Shown: positions 18,776 through 27,234 of the stretch, one piece after another
Numbering within the stretch: the first letter of the stretch is position 1
How the letters are laid out: each line of letters opens with the position of its first letter
Assembly (NCBI RefSeq): GCF_000423065.1
Contig: NZ_KE383973.1
Coordinates: 95,141 to 159,140 of the forward strand
Source of the DNA: Christiangramia echinicola DSM 19838
GTDB lineage: Bacteria > Bacteroidota > Bacteroidia > Flavobacteriales > Flavobacteriaceae
Length of the DNA: 64,000 bases
Reading direction: 5' to 3'
Position numbers and translations under genes: made by a program
The notes under the pieces: model-generated
What the model saw: the letters and a program-made list of their open reading frames with translations, nothing else
The model's database searches: none
What the model was told of the DNA's origin: nothing

Positions 18776-20002
18776 TTAGTGCTGCTTAATTCCAAAATCT
18801 GGATAGGCATCCATTCCATGTTCGTGGATATCCAGGCCTTCAGTTTCTTCTTTTGCTGAAACCCTTATTCCCAGTGTGACCTTAAGTATATAGAAAATAA
18901 GAAAAGATCCAGCTATACAAATTGCTGCATAGCAGGCAACTCCAATGAACTGAGTGAGAAACTGGTCAAATCCAGCTAGGTTTCCAAAGATCCCTACAGC
19001 CAGTGTGCCCCAGATCCCACAAATTAAATGCACCGCTACCGCTCCTACAGGATCATCAAGTCTAATTTTATCAATAAGAGCTACACCAAATACAATAATA
19101 ACACCTGCGATCGCTCCAATTAAAATTGCATCTGTCGGAGACATTTGATCAGCTCCAGCTGTGATACCTACCAGCCCGCCCAATATTCCGTTAAGGAACA
19201 TGGTGATATCATAATTTTTATATCGCAATGAGGAGAATATAAAGGAGGATACTCCTCCGGCCGCAGCAGCAAGACAGGTTGTTACTAAAGTAAGTGAAGT
19301 AAGCTCCGGATCTGCAGATAATACAGAACCACCATTAAATCCAAACCATCCTAACCATAAGATTATTACCCCGGCAGTGGCGAATGGCATACTGTGACCT
19401 GGAAATGCTCCTATTTTACCGTCTTTAAATTTGCCAATTCTTGAGCCTAGTAGCCAGATAGCAACAAGCGCTGCCCATCCACCAACAGAATGTACTAATG
19501 TTGATCCCGCAAAGTCATAGAATCCCATTTCATCCAGGAATCCACCACCCCATTTCCAGGATCCTGCAATGGGATAAACCAGACCAATATAAAGTACTAC
19601 GAAGATCATAAAGCTATTCAGTTTAATACGTTCCGCTACTGCACCCGAAACTATAGTAGCGGCAGTTGCAGCGAACATTCCCTGAAATAGAAAATCTGTC
19701 CAGTAAGTGTAGCCTTCATTGTAAGTTAGGTCCAGTGATCCATCAACTAGTGGGCTGTTTAGGCCAAATCCGGCAAAACCGAAAAAACCATTAAACTCTC
19801 CCGGATACATAAGGTTGAATCCTAATAAGCAATAAAGGAGTAATCCTGCGGTGATTATAAATAAGTTTTTAAATAATATGTTGATTGTATTTTTTTGTCT
19901 TGTTAAACCGATCTCCAGAAATGCGAACCCAAGGTGCATAAAGAATACCAGTGCTGTACAGATCATCATCCATACATTATTTACTGTAAGTAATCCATCC
20001 AT
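18776..20002 (-). CDS. amtB: Ammonium transporter
   Basis: The 408-residue inner-membrane protein has 11 hydrophobic helices. It conducts ammonium/ammonia into the cell as a trimer. The pore twin histidines are visible in GSTLVHSVGGWAAL (near residue 168) and GAVAVHLICGIWGTLAVG (near residue 322), and FNGGSVLSADPE is the family signature. It has no cleaved signal peptide. It follows glnB after 30 bases, the classic glnB/glnK-amtB pairing in which PII plugs the channel when nitrogen is plentiful. Confidence 0.96.
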   Translation of the reverse strand: MDGLLTVNNVWMMICTALVFFMHLGFAFLEIGLTRQKNTINILFKNLFIITAGLLLYCLLGFNLMYPGEFNGFFGFAGFGLNSPLVDGSLDLTYNEGYTYWTDFLFQGMFAATAATIVSGAVAERIKLNSFMIFVVLYIGLVYPIAGSWKWGGGFLDEMGFYDFAGSTLVHSVGGWAALVAIWLLGSRIGKFKDGKIGAFPGHSMPFATAGVIILWLGWFGFNGGSVLSADPELTSLTLVTTCLAAAAGGVSSFIFSSLRYKNYDITMFLNGILGGLVGITAGADQMSPTDAILIGAIAGVIIVFGVALIDKIRLDDPVGAVAVHLICGIWGTLAVGIFGNLAGFDQFLTQFIGVACYAAICIAGSFLIFYILKVTLGIRVSAKEETEGLDIHEHGMDAYPDFGIKQH

Positions 20003-20032
20003 AATTTCATTCTTTTGTTGATTCTTATAATT

Positions 20033-20371
20033 TTATTTCAGAGATTCTGCTCCTTTTTCTTTGGTTCTAATCCTATAAGCTTCCTCTATAGAGGAAACAA
20101 AGATCTTCCCGTCACCTACTTTTCCTGTATAGGCAGTTTCTAAAAGAGTTTCGATCGTTTTTTCAAGGAATGATTCAGTTACTACGATAGACAGGTACCT
20201 CCTCTGAATATCTGCGGTGCTATAACTTACCCCTCGGTAAACATGACCTACTTTTTCATTGCCTATCCCGGTAACATCCCAGTAACTAAAAAAGGTTACA
20301 CCAATTGCATGAAGAGCTTCCTTGGTTGCATCGAATTCTGATTTTCGAATGATTGCTTCAATTTTTTTCAT
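20033..20371 (-). CDS. glnB: PII nitrogen regulatory protein
   Basis: The 112-residue trimeric sensor binds ATP/ADP and 2-oxoglutarate. MKKIEAIIRKSEFDATKEAL is the PII start. The T-loop holds YRGVSYS with Tyr50 at the usual uridylylation position, although the following residues (STADIQRRY) differ from the enterobacterial loop. VGDGKIFVSSIEEAYRIRT contains the ATP-binding B-loop and C-loop. Position before amtB makes it GlnK-like in function. The 167-bp upstream region contains a perfect palindrome. Confidence 0.95.
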   Translation of the reverse strand: MKKIEAIIRKSEFDATKEALHAIGVTFFSYWDVTGIGNEKVGHVYRGVSYSTADIQRRYLSIVVTESFLEKTIETLLETAYTGKVGDGKIFVSSIEEAYRIRTKEKGAESLK

Positions 20372-20460
20372 AATTAATTATTAAGAATTGGTTAAATTTA
20401 TAAAATCAAATGATGTTACCCTCCAAAATATAGGGGTGTCTTATAACTTTTATCAAATAA

Positions 20461-20498
20461 AAATTAAACACCCCTAAAAATTTAGGGGTGTTTAATTT
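20461..20498. terminator. 18-bp perfect palindrome: terminator of the crcB operon or operator of glnB
   Basis: AAATTAAACACCCCTAAA and its exact reverse complement are separated by AA. The arm motif TAGGGGTGT occurs again at 20431-20439. It lies 41 bases beyond the crcB stop codon and 90 bases upstream of glnB. A terminator is the simplest reading; a regulatory palindrome for the nitrogen operon is possible. Confidence 0.65.
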
Positions 20499-20538
20499 AA
20501 AATGATAAAATTAAGAATGTGTGATTCTAATATCTTGA

Positions 20539-20910
20539 TTAGAACAGTTTCGAAATAAGGATTCCAACCAGAATTGCTAAAATTCCTAAAATAAGGCTTC
20601 CGAAGAAGTAAACAGAAAAACTTAGATAATCTCCGCTTTTAATTAAAGAATAATTCTCGAAAGAGAAAGTAGAGAAAGTAGTAAAACCACCACAGAAACC
20701 TACACCTAACAATATATTAGCAGGTGAGGTTAGTGAATTGGTTTTTAGAGCCCATCCTAGAATCATACCCAGTAATAGGCTTCCAATTATATTAACTAGA
20801 AAAGTTCCATAAGGAAGCAGATGATCTGAGTTAAGATATTTACTAATAATAAACCTAAGGCTACTACCCAGGCCACCACCAATAAATACCAATATCAGAT
20901 TTTTAATCAT
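20539..20910 (-). CDS. crcB: Fluoride efflux channel CrcB/Fluc
   Basis: The 123-residue protein has four membrane helices and works as a dual-topology dimeric fluoride channel. Signatures are GGGLGSSLRFIIS near residue 11, PYGTFLVNIIGSLLLG near 33 and the central GFCGGFTTFSTFSFE near 71-85, which contains the pore Phe and Thr residues. Its start codon directly abuts the stop of the SRPBCC gene, so the two are one transcript. No fluoride riboswitch was recognised upstream. Confidence 0.92.
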   Translation of the reverse strand: MIKNLILVFIGGGLGSSLRFIISKYLNSDHLLPYGTFLVNIIGSLLLGMILGWALKTNSLTSPANILLGVGFCGGFTTFSTFSFENYSLIKSGDYLSFSVYFFGSLILGILAILVGILISKLF

Positions 20911-21963
20911 TTAATTTTCTGTATCTGTCACCGTCTTAAGTGGGATGTAAATATTGGTGATCCATTTTGCAGGATTAGCATTATCCTTAGGGCCGGTAAT
21001 ATAAACTTCAAATGGTTGGGCCTCACTATCTGCTGCTAATCCATTTTCCTCGATATAAGAATATGAAGAATCCCACGCTTCTTTTAAATTGTCGTGATCA
21101 CCTTTCAAGGTAGTCTTCAAAGTTCGCTGATTTGGCATATAACCATTAAGAACTGTACTCTCAGCTGGAGTTATAACTTCGCTGGGTGTGAATATTGCAG
21201 CAGAATAAATTGCTGTACCGGCATCTTCATTCCATTGATTATATAAGATGAAAGGATTCCCAACCTTTTCAATGTTATTTTCGGTCGTATAATTCTGGAC
21301 TTCGCTGATCATCTTGCTCATTCTCTCTGAAACCTGGCTAATTTTACTGGCGGTAGTAACATACATGTAGTATCCACCTCCGTGTTGTGTTACCCCATCA
21401 ATATTTACGGAATACGTTTCCATCTTTTCTTTGATTACCCTCTGAAGATTATCAAGACCTTTAACGAACATAGGTTGCATCATATCATTAAGGCTTTCCT
21501 CCTGAAATACGAAAGCTGCTTTTTCCATGAAACTTTGCTCACCTTTCATTCCCCAGGTTACCATCGTACTGTCTCCCTGCTTAATAAACTCCCAGTAAAT
21601 TTCGCTGGTGGATTCTCCAAAAGGTGTTTTGAAAGTAATCTTCTGGTCTATGCTAGTATGTGGGTTAGATTTAAGCGTTTCAATCTCACCTTCACCCATT
21701 TCTTCACTGCTCCACGAATAAGAAGCTCCTTCACCGCTTGTTTTTTCACCATAATTAATGATCATGTCATCGGCTTCCTGAGACCATGGTTCCCAATTCT
21801 TCCATGTAGTAAAATCATTTACCTCATTAAACACTACTTCTTGTGGTGCAAGGATCATTTCTTTTTGTTCCACCTGGAACTTACCATCTTTAGTCGCTAT
21901 ATAAATAGATGCGCCAATAATAAAAATGAGTAGAAGAAATAAAAGGTATTTAAAGATTTTCAT
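20911..21963 (-). CDS. SRPBCC (START-like) plus GyrI-like domain protein, membrane-anchored
   Basis: The 350-residue protein starts with one hydrophobic helix (YLLFLLLIFIIGASIYIA, residues 6-23) that anchors or exports it. Residues 35-185 look like a polyketide-cyclase/SRPBCC ligand pocket (ILAPQEVVFNEVNDFTTWKNW). Residues 195-350 resemble a GyrI/AraC-effector binding domain (VTPAESTVLNGYMPNQ-like, ENGLAADSEAQPFEVYITGP). Both domains bind small hydrophobic ligands in other proteins; the ligand here is unknown. It is translationally coupled to crcB. Confidence 0.7.
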   Translation of the reverse strand: MKIFKYLLFLLLIFIIGASIYIATKDGKFQVEQKEMILAPQEVVFNEVNDFTTWKNWEPWSQEADDMIINYGEKTSGEGASYSWSSEEMGEGEIETLKSNPHTSIDQKITFKTPFGESTSEIYWEFIKQGDSTMVTWGMKGEQSFMEKAAFVFQEESLNDMMQPMFVKGLDNLQRVIKEKMETYSVNIDGVTQHGGGYYMYVTTASKISQVSERMSKMISEVQNYTTENNIEKVGNPFILYNQWNEDAGTAIYSAAIFTPSEVITPAESTVLNGYMPNQRTLKTTLKGDHDNLKEAWDSSYSYIEENGLAADSEAQPFEVYITGPKDNANPAKWITNIYIPLKTVTDTEN

Positions 21964-22033
21964 GTTTGGTTTCGATTAGGTAGTGCTAATATAATTAAAT
22001 TAGGAAACTGGACGTAAGTTAATTCCTATGAAA

Positions 22034-22222
22034 CTAATGATTGAGCCTGGTTTTTAAAAAGAAAAGTATTAGGATAAAAACTATAAATCCTATCAAAACA
22101 TAGATACTCCCTTTATAATATTTTTTGTGCAGGCGAATATCTTTTCTGTAGCTAAAGATCATAACGATAATAAATGCGATTAGAAAAAGACCTGCAAAGA
22201 TCAGCTGTCCGGTAGAAAACAT
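22034..22222 (-). CDS. Small two-helix membrane protein
   Basis: This 62-residue protein has two hydrophobic helices (LIFAGLFLIAFIIVMIFSY and YVLIGFIVFILILFFL) separated by a basic loop RKDIRLHKKYYKGS. No function is known; proteins of this size and layout are common in Flavobacteriaceae, so it is probably genuine. It is divergent from the MazG-like gene (46-bp gap) and upstream of the SRPBCC-crcB pair. Confidence 0.6.
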   Translation of the reverse strand: MFSTGQLIFAGLFLIAFIIVMIFSYRKDIRLHKKYYKGSIYVLIGFIVFILILFFLKTRLNH

Positions 22223-22268
22223 TTTAGTTATTTTTATGCAAAGTTAACTTTTTAAAGCTTTAAATAAT

Positions 22269-22655
22269 ATGAAGAAAAGAATTGCCGCTGTAAAAGAATT
22301 CCATTCAGCTTTCGGGCTGGGTATCAAAGAGCAACCGGTTGCCAACCTTGGAAAGGCGAAGAATTTACTCCGATTCAATTTAATGAAAGAGGAAAATGAA
22401 GAATATCTGGAAGCTGCAGATAGTAATGATCTTACTGAAGTGGCCGATGCCCTTGGTGATATGCTTTATATTCTTTGTGGAACCATCATTGAGCATGGAA
22501 TGCAACATAAGATCGAAGAGGTTTTTGATGAAATTCAGTCCAGTAATATGAGCAAACTTGGAGCAGATGGTAAGCCAATCTTCAGAGAAGATGGAAAGGT
22601 TTTAAAAGGGCCAAATTATTTTAAGCCGGATATAGAGAAGGTACTAGGTGAATAG
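22269..22655 (+). CDS. MazG-like nucleoside triphosphate pyrophosphohydrolase
   Basis: The 128-residue all-alpha protein carries the metal-binding pattern EENEEYLEA (residues about 42-50) and EVADALGDMLYILCG (about 58-72), i.e. the ExxE...ExxD signature of the MazG/PRA-PH superfamily. Such proteins hydrolyse (d)NTPs or phosphoribosyl-ATP to the monophosphate and pyrophosphate. The C-terminal LGADGKPIFREDGKVLKGPNY is typical of the phage/bacterial PRA-PH-like subgroup, not of HisE. A housekeeping nucleotide-pool role is inferred. Confidence 0.8.
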   Translation: MKKRIAAVKEFHSAFGLGIKEQPVANLGKAKNLLRFNLMKEENEEYLEAADSNDLTEVADALGDMLYILCGTIIEHGMQHKIEEVFDEIQSSNMSKLGADGKPIFREDGKVLKGPNYFKPDIEKVLGE

Positions 22656-22680
22656 ATCTTAATTAATTAAAAAAAGACAC

Positions 22681-23136
22681 ATGAAATTTATTATCGCTTT
22701 GATTCTATTAAGTTTGAATATTTCCTGCAGGGATCAAAATAAAGATCCTGTAGCATCAGAAGAAAAAATGGAGCAGAAACCTCTAATTGAAATAGAAAGA
22801 CCAGAAAAATCTGATGCTATTGAGGTTACAGCCCCTCTATTTGATGAGGAAGTTACATCTCCGCTCGAAATAAAAGGCAGAGCCAGGGGAAATTGGTTTT
22901 TTGAAGCAGATTCACCAGTTGAGATCCAGGATAGGGATTCTAATAAGATAGCAGAAAGCTATATAAAAGCTGAAGGTGAATGGATGACAACAGAATTCGT
23001 AGAATTCAGTGGTACAATAGAATTCGATATGGCAGATGGTGAGAGAGGATTTCTAGTATTAAAAAAAGCGAACCCATCTGATCTAAAGGAAAATGATAGC
23101 GAATTCCGTATTCCTATTATATTTTCTACAAAATAA
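22681..23136 (+). CDS. Gmad2 immunoglobulin-like domain lipoprotein
   Basis: The 151-residue precursor begins MKFIIALILLSLNISC, with a lipobox Cys16. The mature domain has the Gmad2 signature: SPLEIKGRARGNWFFEADSP, then EGEWMTTEFVEFSG and a final LVLKKANPSDLKENDSEFRIPI. Gmad2 is a bacterial Ig-like fold often linked to cell-surface or spore-germination proteins. It should be membrane-anchored. It follows the MazG-like gene by 25 bases and ends at a terminator shared with ilvE. Confidence 0.8.
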   Translation: MKFIIALILLSLNISCRDQNKDPVASEEKMEQKPLIEIERPEKSDAIEVTAPLFDEEVTSPLEIKGRARGNWFFEADSPVEIQDRDSNKIAESYIKAEGEWMTTEFVEFSGTIEFDMADGERGFLVLKKANPSDLKENDSEFRIPIIFSTK

Positions 23137-23138
23137 GA

Positions 23139-23160
23139 AATCCCGGTCTGGCCGGGATTT
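23139..23160. terminator. Hairpin between Gmad2 and ilvE (convergent)
   Basis: AAATCCCGG and CCGGGATTT form a stem with the loop TCTGG, right after the Gmad2 stop codon and 20 bases from the ilvE stop, so it can serve both strands. Confidence 0.75.
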
Positions 23161-23179
23161 AAAAACTTGATAATATCTT

Positions 23180-24247
23180 TTATTTTACTTCGTATCTCCA
23201 CCCAAATTTATCTTCGGCTTCATTATACTGTATCTTCATCAATTTATCTTTAAAGAATTTAGCATAAGAATCTTCGAGTTTAGGTAAGTCAAATTTTTTG
23301 TCCTTATGTCCAAATCCAACGATAGGATTTATAACGGTTGCAGTTCCAGAACCAAACATTTCTTTTAATTCTCCGTTTTCTGCAGCTTCGATAATTTCCT
23401 TTACGCTTACTCTTCTAACTTCAGTTTCAATATTAAATTCTTCGGCCAGGGTTAAAACACTCTTTCTGGTAACTCCGTCTAGGATCCTGTCATTTGTAGG
23501 TGCGGTAACCAGTTTATCACCAATTCTAAAGAAAATATTCATGGTTCCTGCTTCCTCAAGGTAATCGTGTGTATTCGCATCTGTCCAGATGATCTGCTGG
23601 AAACCTTCTTCCTTAGCAAGATTTGTTGGGTAGAATTGAGCACCATAATTACCGGCAGCTTTTGCGAATCCTACACCGCCATCTGCAGCACGACTGAATT
23701 TTTCTGAAAACTTTACTCTAACCTCTCCGCTGTAGTATGCCTGCGCCGGAGAGCAAATGATCATGAACTTATATTCCTTTGCTGCTGAAGCGGAAACTCC
23801 CGCTTCTGTAGCTATTACAAAAGGTCTTATATATAAACTGTTACCAAAACCTTTCTTGATCCAGTCTTTATCCAGTTTAAGTAATTCTTCAAGAGCATTA
23901 AAAAAATACTCTTTTGGAAATTCAGGTATTGCCAGACGTACGCTAGACTTGTTTATTCTTTCAAAATTTTGATCAGGTCTAAATAACCAAACCTTATCTT
24001 CGGCATCCTTAAATGCTTTCATCCCTTCAAATACAGCCTGGCCATAATGAAAGACTCTGGCAGAAGGTTCTAGAGAAAGAGGACCATATGGTTTAATAAC
24101 AGGTGTCTGCCATTCTCCATCTTTAAAATCACACTCCATCATATGATCTGTAAAAACCTGCCCGAATACAAGATTGTCAAAATTAGTATTGCTTATTTTA
24201 GAATTGGGAGATCTTTGTATGTCTATCATTGAAGTGAGATTTTTCAT
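23180..24247 (-). CDS. ilvE: Branched-chain amino acid aminotransferase
   Basis: This PLP enzyme (355 residues, the longer eukaryotic-like BCAT type) transfers the amino group between glutamate and Leu, Ile or Val keto acids. The PLP lysine is K196 in FAKAAGNYGAQ. YGQAVFEGMKAFK near residue 68 and FGSGTATVINPI near 290 are family motifs. Its activity could feed isobutyryl-CoA-type intermediates (from valine) to IcmF; this is an inference. It is transcribed divergently from the DUF4920 gene. Confidence 0.95.
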   Translation of the reverse strand: MKNLTSMIDIQRSPNSKISNTNFDNLVFGQVFTDHMMECDFKDGEWQTPVIKPYGPLSLEPSARVFHYGQAVFEGMKAFKDAEDKVWLFRPDQNFERINKSSVRLAIPEFPKEYFFNALEELLKLDKDWIKKGFGNSLYIRPFVIATEAGVSASAAKEYKFMIICSPAQAYYSGEVRVKFSEKFSRAADGGVGFAKAAGNYGAQFYPTNLAKEEGFQQIIWTDANTHDYLEEAGTMNIFFRIGDKLVTAPTNDRILDGVTRKSVLTLAEEFNIETEVRRVSVKEIIEAAENGELKEMFGSGTATVINPIVGFGHKDKKFDLPKLEDSYAKFFKDKLMKIQYNEAEDKFGWRYEVK

Positions 24248-24264
24248 AAAATTAAGATTAGCTA

Positions 24265-24293
24265 CAAATTTACCTAATTAATAGCAGAATCAA
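24265..24293 (-). promoter_or_regulatory. ilvE promoter (Bacteroidota consensus)
   Basis: Reading the minus strand, TTG (24291-24293) is followed by 18 bases and then TAAATTTG (24265-24272), matching the TTG-N(17-23)-TAnnTTTG promoter of Bacteroidota. It ends 17 bases before the ilvE ATG. Confidence 0.6.
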
Positions 24294-24308
24294 AATCTAA
24301 AGTTTTGG

Positions 24309-24316
24309 TAAATTTG
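24309..24316 (+). promoter_or_regulatory. Possible -7 element for the DUF4920 gene
   Basis: TAAATTTG, 30 bases before the ATG at 24346, repeats on the plus strand the element used by divergent ilvE. A -33 TTG is not seen. Confidence 0.35.
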
Positions 24317-24345
24317 AAGCTTAAAGGCTTATACAATCTATAACT

Positions 24346-24858
24346 ATGAAAAACTTCCTAATTATTTTTGCTTTTGTTTTCAGCATTGTTTCATGTAAAC
24401 AGAATAAAACAGATAAAAACCCAGACCTGGCTCAGTTGGAAGAAACTCAAGAACAATATAAGAGTTTTGGTAAAGAGATGACGACCGAAAATAGTTTGAC
24501 CGCTGAGGAGATGAAAGAAAAATTTGCTTCGCTGAAGGTTGGAGATACTATTGCAGCAAAATTTACTACCAGTGTAAACAGCGTTTGCAAGATGAAAGGT
24601 TGCTGGATGACTCTTGATCTGCCAGAAACAGACGAGGACCCAATGGTAAAGTTTAAAGATTATGGATTCTTTGTTCCTAAAGATATTGAAGGGAATAAAG
24701 TGATCGTTGAAGGTCTTGCCTTTATTGAGGAAACAACTGTAGAAGACCAGAAGCATTATGCCAAAGATGCAGGCAAAACTGAAGAAGAGATCGAAGCTAT
24801 ATCTCAGCCTAGTAAAAGTTATGGATTTTTAGCTGATGGTGTTCTTCTAAAACAATAA
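24346..24858 (+). CDS. DUF4920 lipoprotein
   Basis: The 170-residue precursor begins MKNFLIIFAFVFSIVSC (lipobox Cys17). The mature protein has the DUF4920 pattern: GDTIAAKFTTSVNSVCKMKGCWMTL with two close Cys, then VKFKDYGFFVPKD and a C-terminal YGFLADGVLLKQ. The family is a small beta protein of unknown role, periplasmic and lipid-anchored here. The next gene, mnmD, begins one base after the stop codon, so they are co-transcribed. Confidence 0.8.
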   Translation: MKNFLIIFAFVFSIVSCKQNKTDKNPDLAQLEETQEQYKSFGKEMTTENSLTAEEMKEKFASLKVGDTIAAKFTTSVNSVCKMKGCWMTLDLPETDEDPMVKFKDYGFFVPKDIEGNKVIVEGLAFIEETTVEDQKHYAKDAGKTEEEIEAISQPSKSYGFLADGVLLKQ

Positions 24859-24859
24859 A

Positions 24860-25549
24860 TTGGAAAGAAAGATCATAAAGACCAACGATGGTTCGGTGAC
24901 CATCCACCTGCCAGAATGGAATGAGCAATATCATTCCAAGCATGGGGCAGTTCAGGAGGCACGTCATGTTTTTCTGAAAATGGGACTTCATTTTTATTTA
25001 GAAAATTTTCAGACTGAAGAAATTTCTATTTTAGAAATAGGTTTTGGAACGGGTCTAAATGCTTTTCTCACCTTTCTTGAATCTGAAAGATTATCAAAAA
25101 AAATCAGGTATACCGGAGTAGAAGCTTACCCAGTATCTTCAGAAGAGGTTTTGCAATTAAATTATCCGGAAGCTTCGCAGGCCACAAACAAGGAAGCGAT
25201 TTTTCAAAAGATCCATACGGTACCATGGGAAACTATTTCTCAGATTTCAGAATTTTTCAGTCTTGAAAAACAGCAAAAGAAGTTTGATGAAATAGAAGAT
25301 ATAACCACCTTTGATATAATCTATTTTGATGCTTTTGGTGCCAGGGTTCAACCAGAACTCTGGACAGAAGATATATTCTCTATTATGTACAGGGCGCTTA
25401 AAATTAATGGAGTATTAGTTACTTACGCAGCAAAAGGTAGTGTGAGGAGAGCAATGATTGCAACAGGTTTTCAGGTTGAAAAACTTCCCGGCCCACCGGG
25501 CAAGCGAGAAATGTTAAGGGCTGTTAAAAAACAGGCTCAAACCAGTTAA
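24860..25549 (+). CDS. mnmD: tRNA (mnm5s2U34) methyltransferase MnmD
   Basis: This SAM-dependent enzyme performs the last methylation of mnm5s2U34 in tRNA wobble positions. The 229 residues equal the MnmC N-terminal domain, without the FAD oxidase part. LEIGFGTGLNAFL near residues 55-67 is the SAM loop, and YFDAFGARVQPELWTED near 155 with YAAKGSVRRAM near 190 match MnmD. It starts at TTG one base after the DUF4920 stop codon; no in-frame ATG precedes the conserved region. Confidence 0.87.
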   Translation: MERKIIKTNDGSVTIHLPEWNEQYHSKHGAVQEARHVFLKMGLHFYLENFQTEEISILEIGFGTGLNAFLTFLESERLSKKIRYTGVEAYPVSSEEVLQLNYPEASQATNKEAIFQKIHTVPWETISQISEFFSLEKQQKKFDEIEDITTFDIIYFDAFGARVQPELWTEDIFSIMYRALKINGVLVTYAAKGSVRRAMIATGFQVEKLPGPPGKREMLRAVKKQAQTS

Positions 25550-25606
25550 ACCTCTAATAAAATACAGCGCACCCGTAATGTCTTATGTATCTTAACAGGA
25601 AAAAAT

Positions 25607-26509
25607 ATGCGGGTATTAATCACAGGTGCAACGGGACTTATCGGCTCCAAACTGAGTCAGTTATGTCGTGATAAGGGAATCAAGGTTAATTATCTTACAA
25701 CCAGTAAATCCAAGATCAAAAAGGAAGATGATTACCAGGGATTTTACTGGGACCCTAAAACTCAGGAAATTGAAAAAGGCTGTATTGAAGGAGTGAAAAT
25801 CATCATTCACCTTGCCGGGGCCAGTATCGCAGAACCCTGGTCTGAATCCTACAAACGTAAAATAATTAAAAGTCGAACCGAGACTGCAGCTCTCCTTTAC
25901 AAAACTTTAGAGGCTAACATGAATCAGGTTGAAAATTTCATTTCGGCCAGCGCCATTGGAGTTTACCCTAGTTCTCTGGAGAAGTTATACTTCGAAGATA
26001 ATAATGAGAAAGCAGATAATTTTGTTGGTGAGGTTGTTAGAAAATGGGAGGCATCTGCAGATAAATTTGAAGGCCTTGGTCTTGATGTTGCTAAAATTAG
26101 GGTCGGTTTGGTTCTGGCAGAAAATGGCGGAATGCTTGAAAAGATCAAAAAACCTATTTCTCTGAACATGGGAGCTGCCTTAGGGAGCGGAAAACAATGG
26201 CAATCCTGGATACATATTAATGATCTCGCCGGAATTTTCCTTTATGCCATTGAAAATGAACTAACCGGGGTTTTTAATGCCGTAGCTCCAAATCCTGTTA
26301 CTAATAAAGAATTAACTAACGAACTGGCAAAAAAAATGGGTAAAACCGTTTGGCTTCCAAATGTTCCGAAATTTGCACTTAAAGCTCTGTTGGGAGAAAT
26401 GTCACAAATAGTACTTTCAAGTCAGCTTGTGAGTAGTAAAAAAATAGAAGAGGTCGGCTATAATTTTGAATATACTAATTTAGCCCGTGCCCTCGGAGAT
26501 CTAACTTAA
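25607..26509 (+). CDS. TIGR01777 family NAD(P)-binding epimerase-like protein
   Basis: The 300-residue protein has an N-terminal Rossmann fold MRVLITGATGLIGSKLSQLC, with HLAGASIAEPWSESYKRKI near residue 70 as the TIGR01777 hallmark and SASAIGVYPS near 122 in place of the extended-SDR catalytic region. The C-terminal DUF1731-like part has NAVAPNPVTNKELTNELA. YfcH and SulA-like homologues are poorly characterised. It ends at a strong terminator shared with yceI. Confidence 0.87.
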   Translation: MRVLITGATGLIGSKLSQLCRDKGIKVNYLTTSKSKIKKEDDYQGFYWDPKTQEIEKGCIEGVKIIIHLAGASIAEPWSESYKRKIIKSRTETAALLYKTLEANMNQVENFISASAIGVYPSSLEKLYFEDNNEKADNFVGEVVRKWEASADKFEGLGLDVAKIRVGLVLAENGGMLEKIKKPISLNMGAALGSGKQWQSWIHINDLAGIFLYAIENELTGVFNAVAPNPVTNKELTNELAKKMGKTVWLPNVPKFALKALLGEMSQIVLSSQLVSSKKIEEVGYNFEYTNLARALGDLT

Positions 26510-26517
26510 AGACATAA

Positions 26518-26546
26518 AAAAAGACTGCCAATTGGCAGTCTTTTTT
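26518..26546. terminator. Terminator between the epimerase gene and yceI
   Basis: AAGACTGCCA and TGGCAGTCTT are directly adjacent (ATT in the centre), preceded by A7 and followed by T6. This suits both convergent genes. Confidence 0.85.
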
Positions 26547-26565
26547 CTTTGATTCAAATTATAAA

Positions 26566-27234
26566 CTAAGCTTTTTTAGCTTTCAGGTTTATCTTTAAAG
26601 CAATATCATCATTGATGAATTTGTCACCAAGACCATCAAATACAGATTTAGAACCGTAGTTCACATTCCATTTTGTACGATCAATTGTAAATTCTTCACT
26701 AGTTATCTGCAGGCTCTCACCGTCTTTAGAAATACTTACTGGAAAAGCGATATTCTTAGTTTCTTCTTTTATAGTAAGATTTCCCTGTAGCATTGCCTGA
26801 CCTTCTTCTTCAGTAATACCAGTTACTTCGAAAGTAGCTTTTGGAAATTCAGTAACATTAAAAAAGTCACCTTCTTTACCTTCTACTGTTCCTTTTAAGT
26901 GAGCTTCAAGGTTTTGTTTTTGATCCCCTTCAAGATCTGTAACTTCAATAGATTGCATATCGATCACGAAAGTTCCGCTTTCAATAATGCTATCGTTCGC
27001 TTTAAAAGATCCGTTGGCAACTTTGATCACACCAGTGTGAGTTCCTGTTGGTTTTTCACCTTGCCATTCAATTATAGATTCAGCTGTATCTACCGTGAAT
27101 TCCATAGTTTCAGCCTGAGCCATAGCTGCCTCTTTTTCTTCAGATACTTCAGCTTCGTTATTGTTGTTCTTACATCCGGTTACTGCAAGTCCCAGACCTG
27201 CAATTACAAATGCATTTAGAAAAATTCTTTTCAT
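26566..27234 (-). CDS. YceI family lipoprotein
   Basis: The 222-residue precursor starts MKRIFLNAFVIAGLGLAVTGC (lipobox). The same frame is open 78 codons further upstream, but that part lacks any family features and would bury the signal peptide, so the ATG at 27234 is used. The domain has VDTAESIIEWQGEKPTGTHTG, FVIDMQSIEV and TIDRTKWNVNYGS, all YceI features. The lipocalin-like barrel binds polyisoprenoids or amphiphiles in the periplasm. Confidence 0.88.
   Translation of the reverse strand: MKRIFLNAFVIAGLGLAVTGCKNNNNEAEVSEEKEAAMAQAETMEFTVDTAESIIEWQGEKPTGTHTGVIKVANGSFKANDSIIESGTFVIDMQSIEVTDLEGDQKQNLEAHLKGTVEGKEGDFFNVTEFPKATFEVTGITEEEGQAMLQGNLTIKEETKNIAFPVSISKDGESLQITSEEFTIDRTKWNVNYGSKSVFDGLGDKFINDDIALKINLKAKKA

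Noticed and set aside
21382-21933. 183-residue plus-strand frame opposite the SRPBCC gene
   Set aside because: The minus-strand frame has a clear domain structure and operon context; the opposite one is Phe/His-rich and lacks any motif.
21964-22033. Fluoride riboswitch upstream of the SRPBCC-crcB operon
   Set aside because: The region is only 70 bases and has no pseudoknot-type G-rich consensus.
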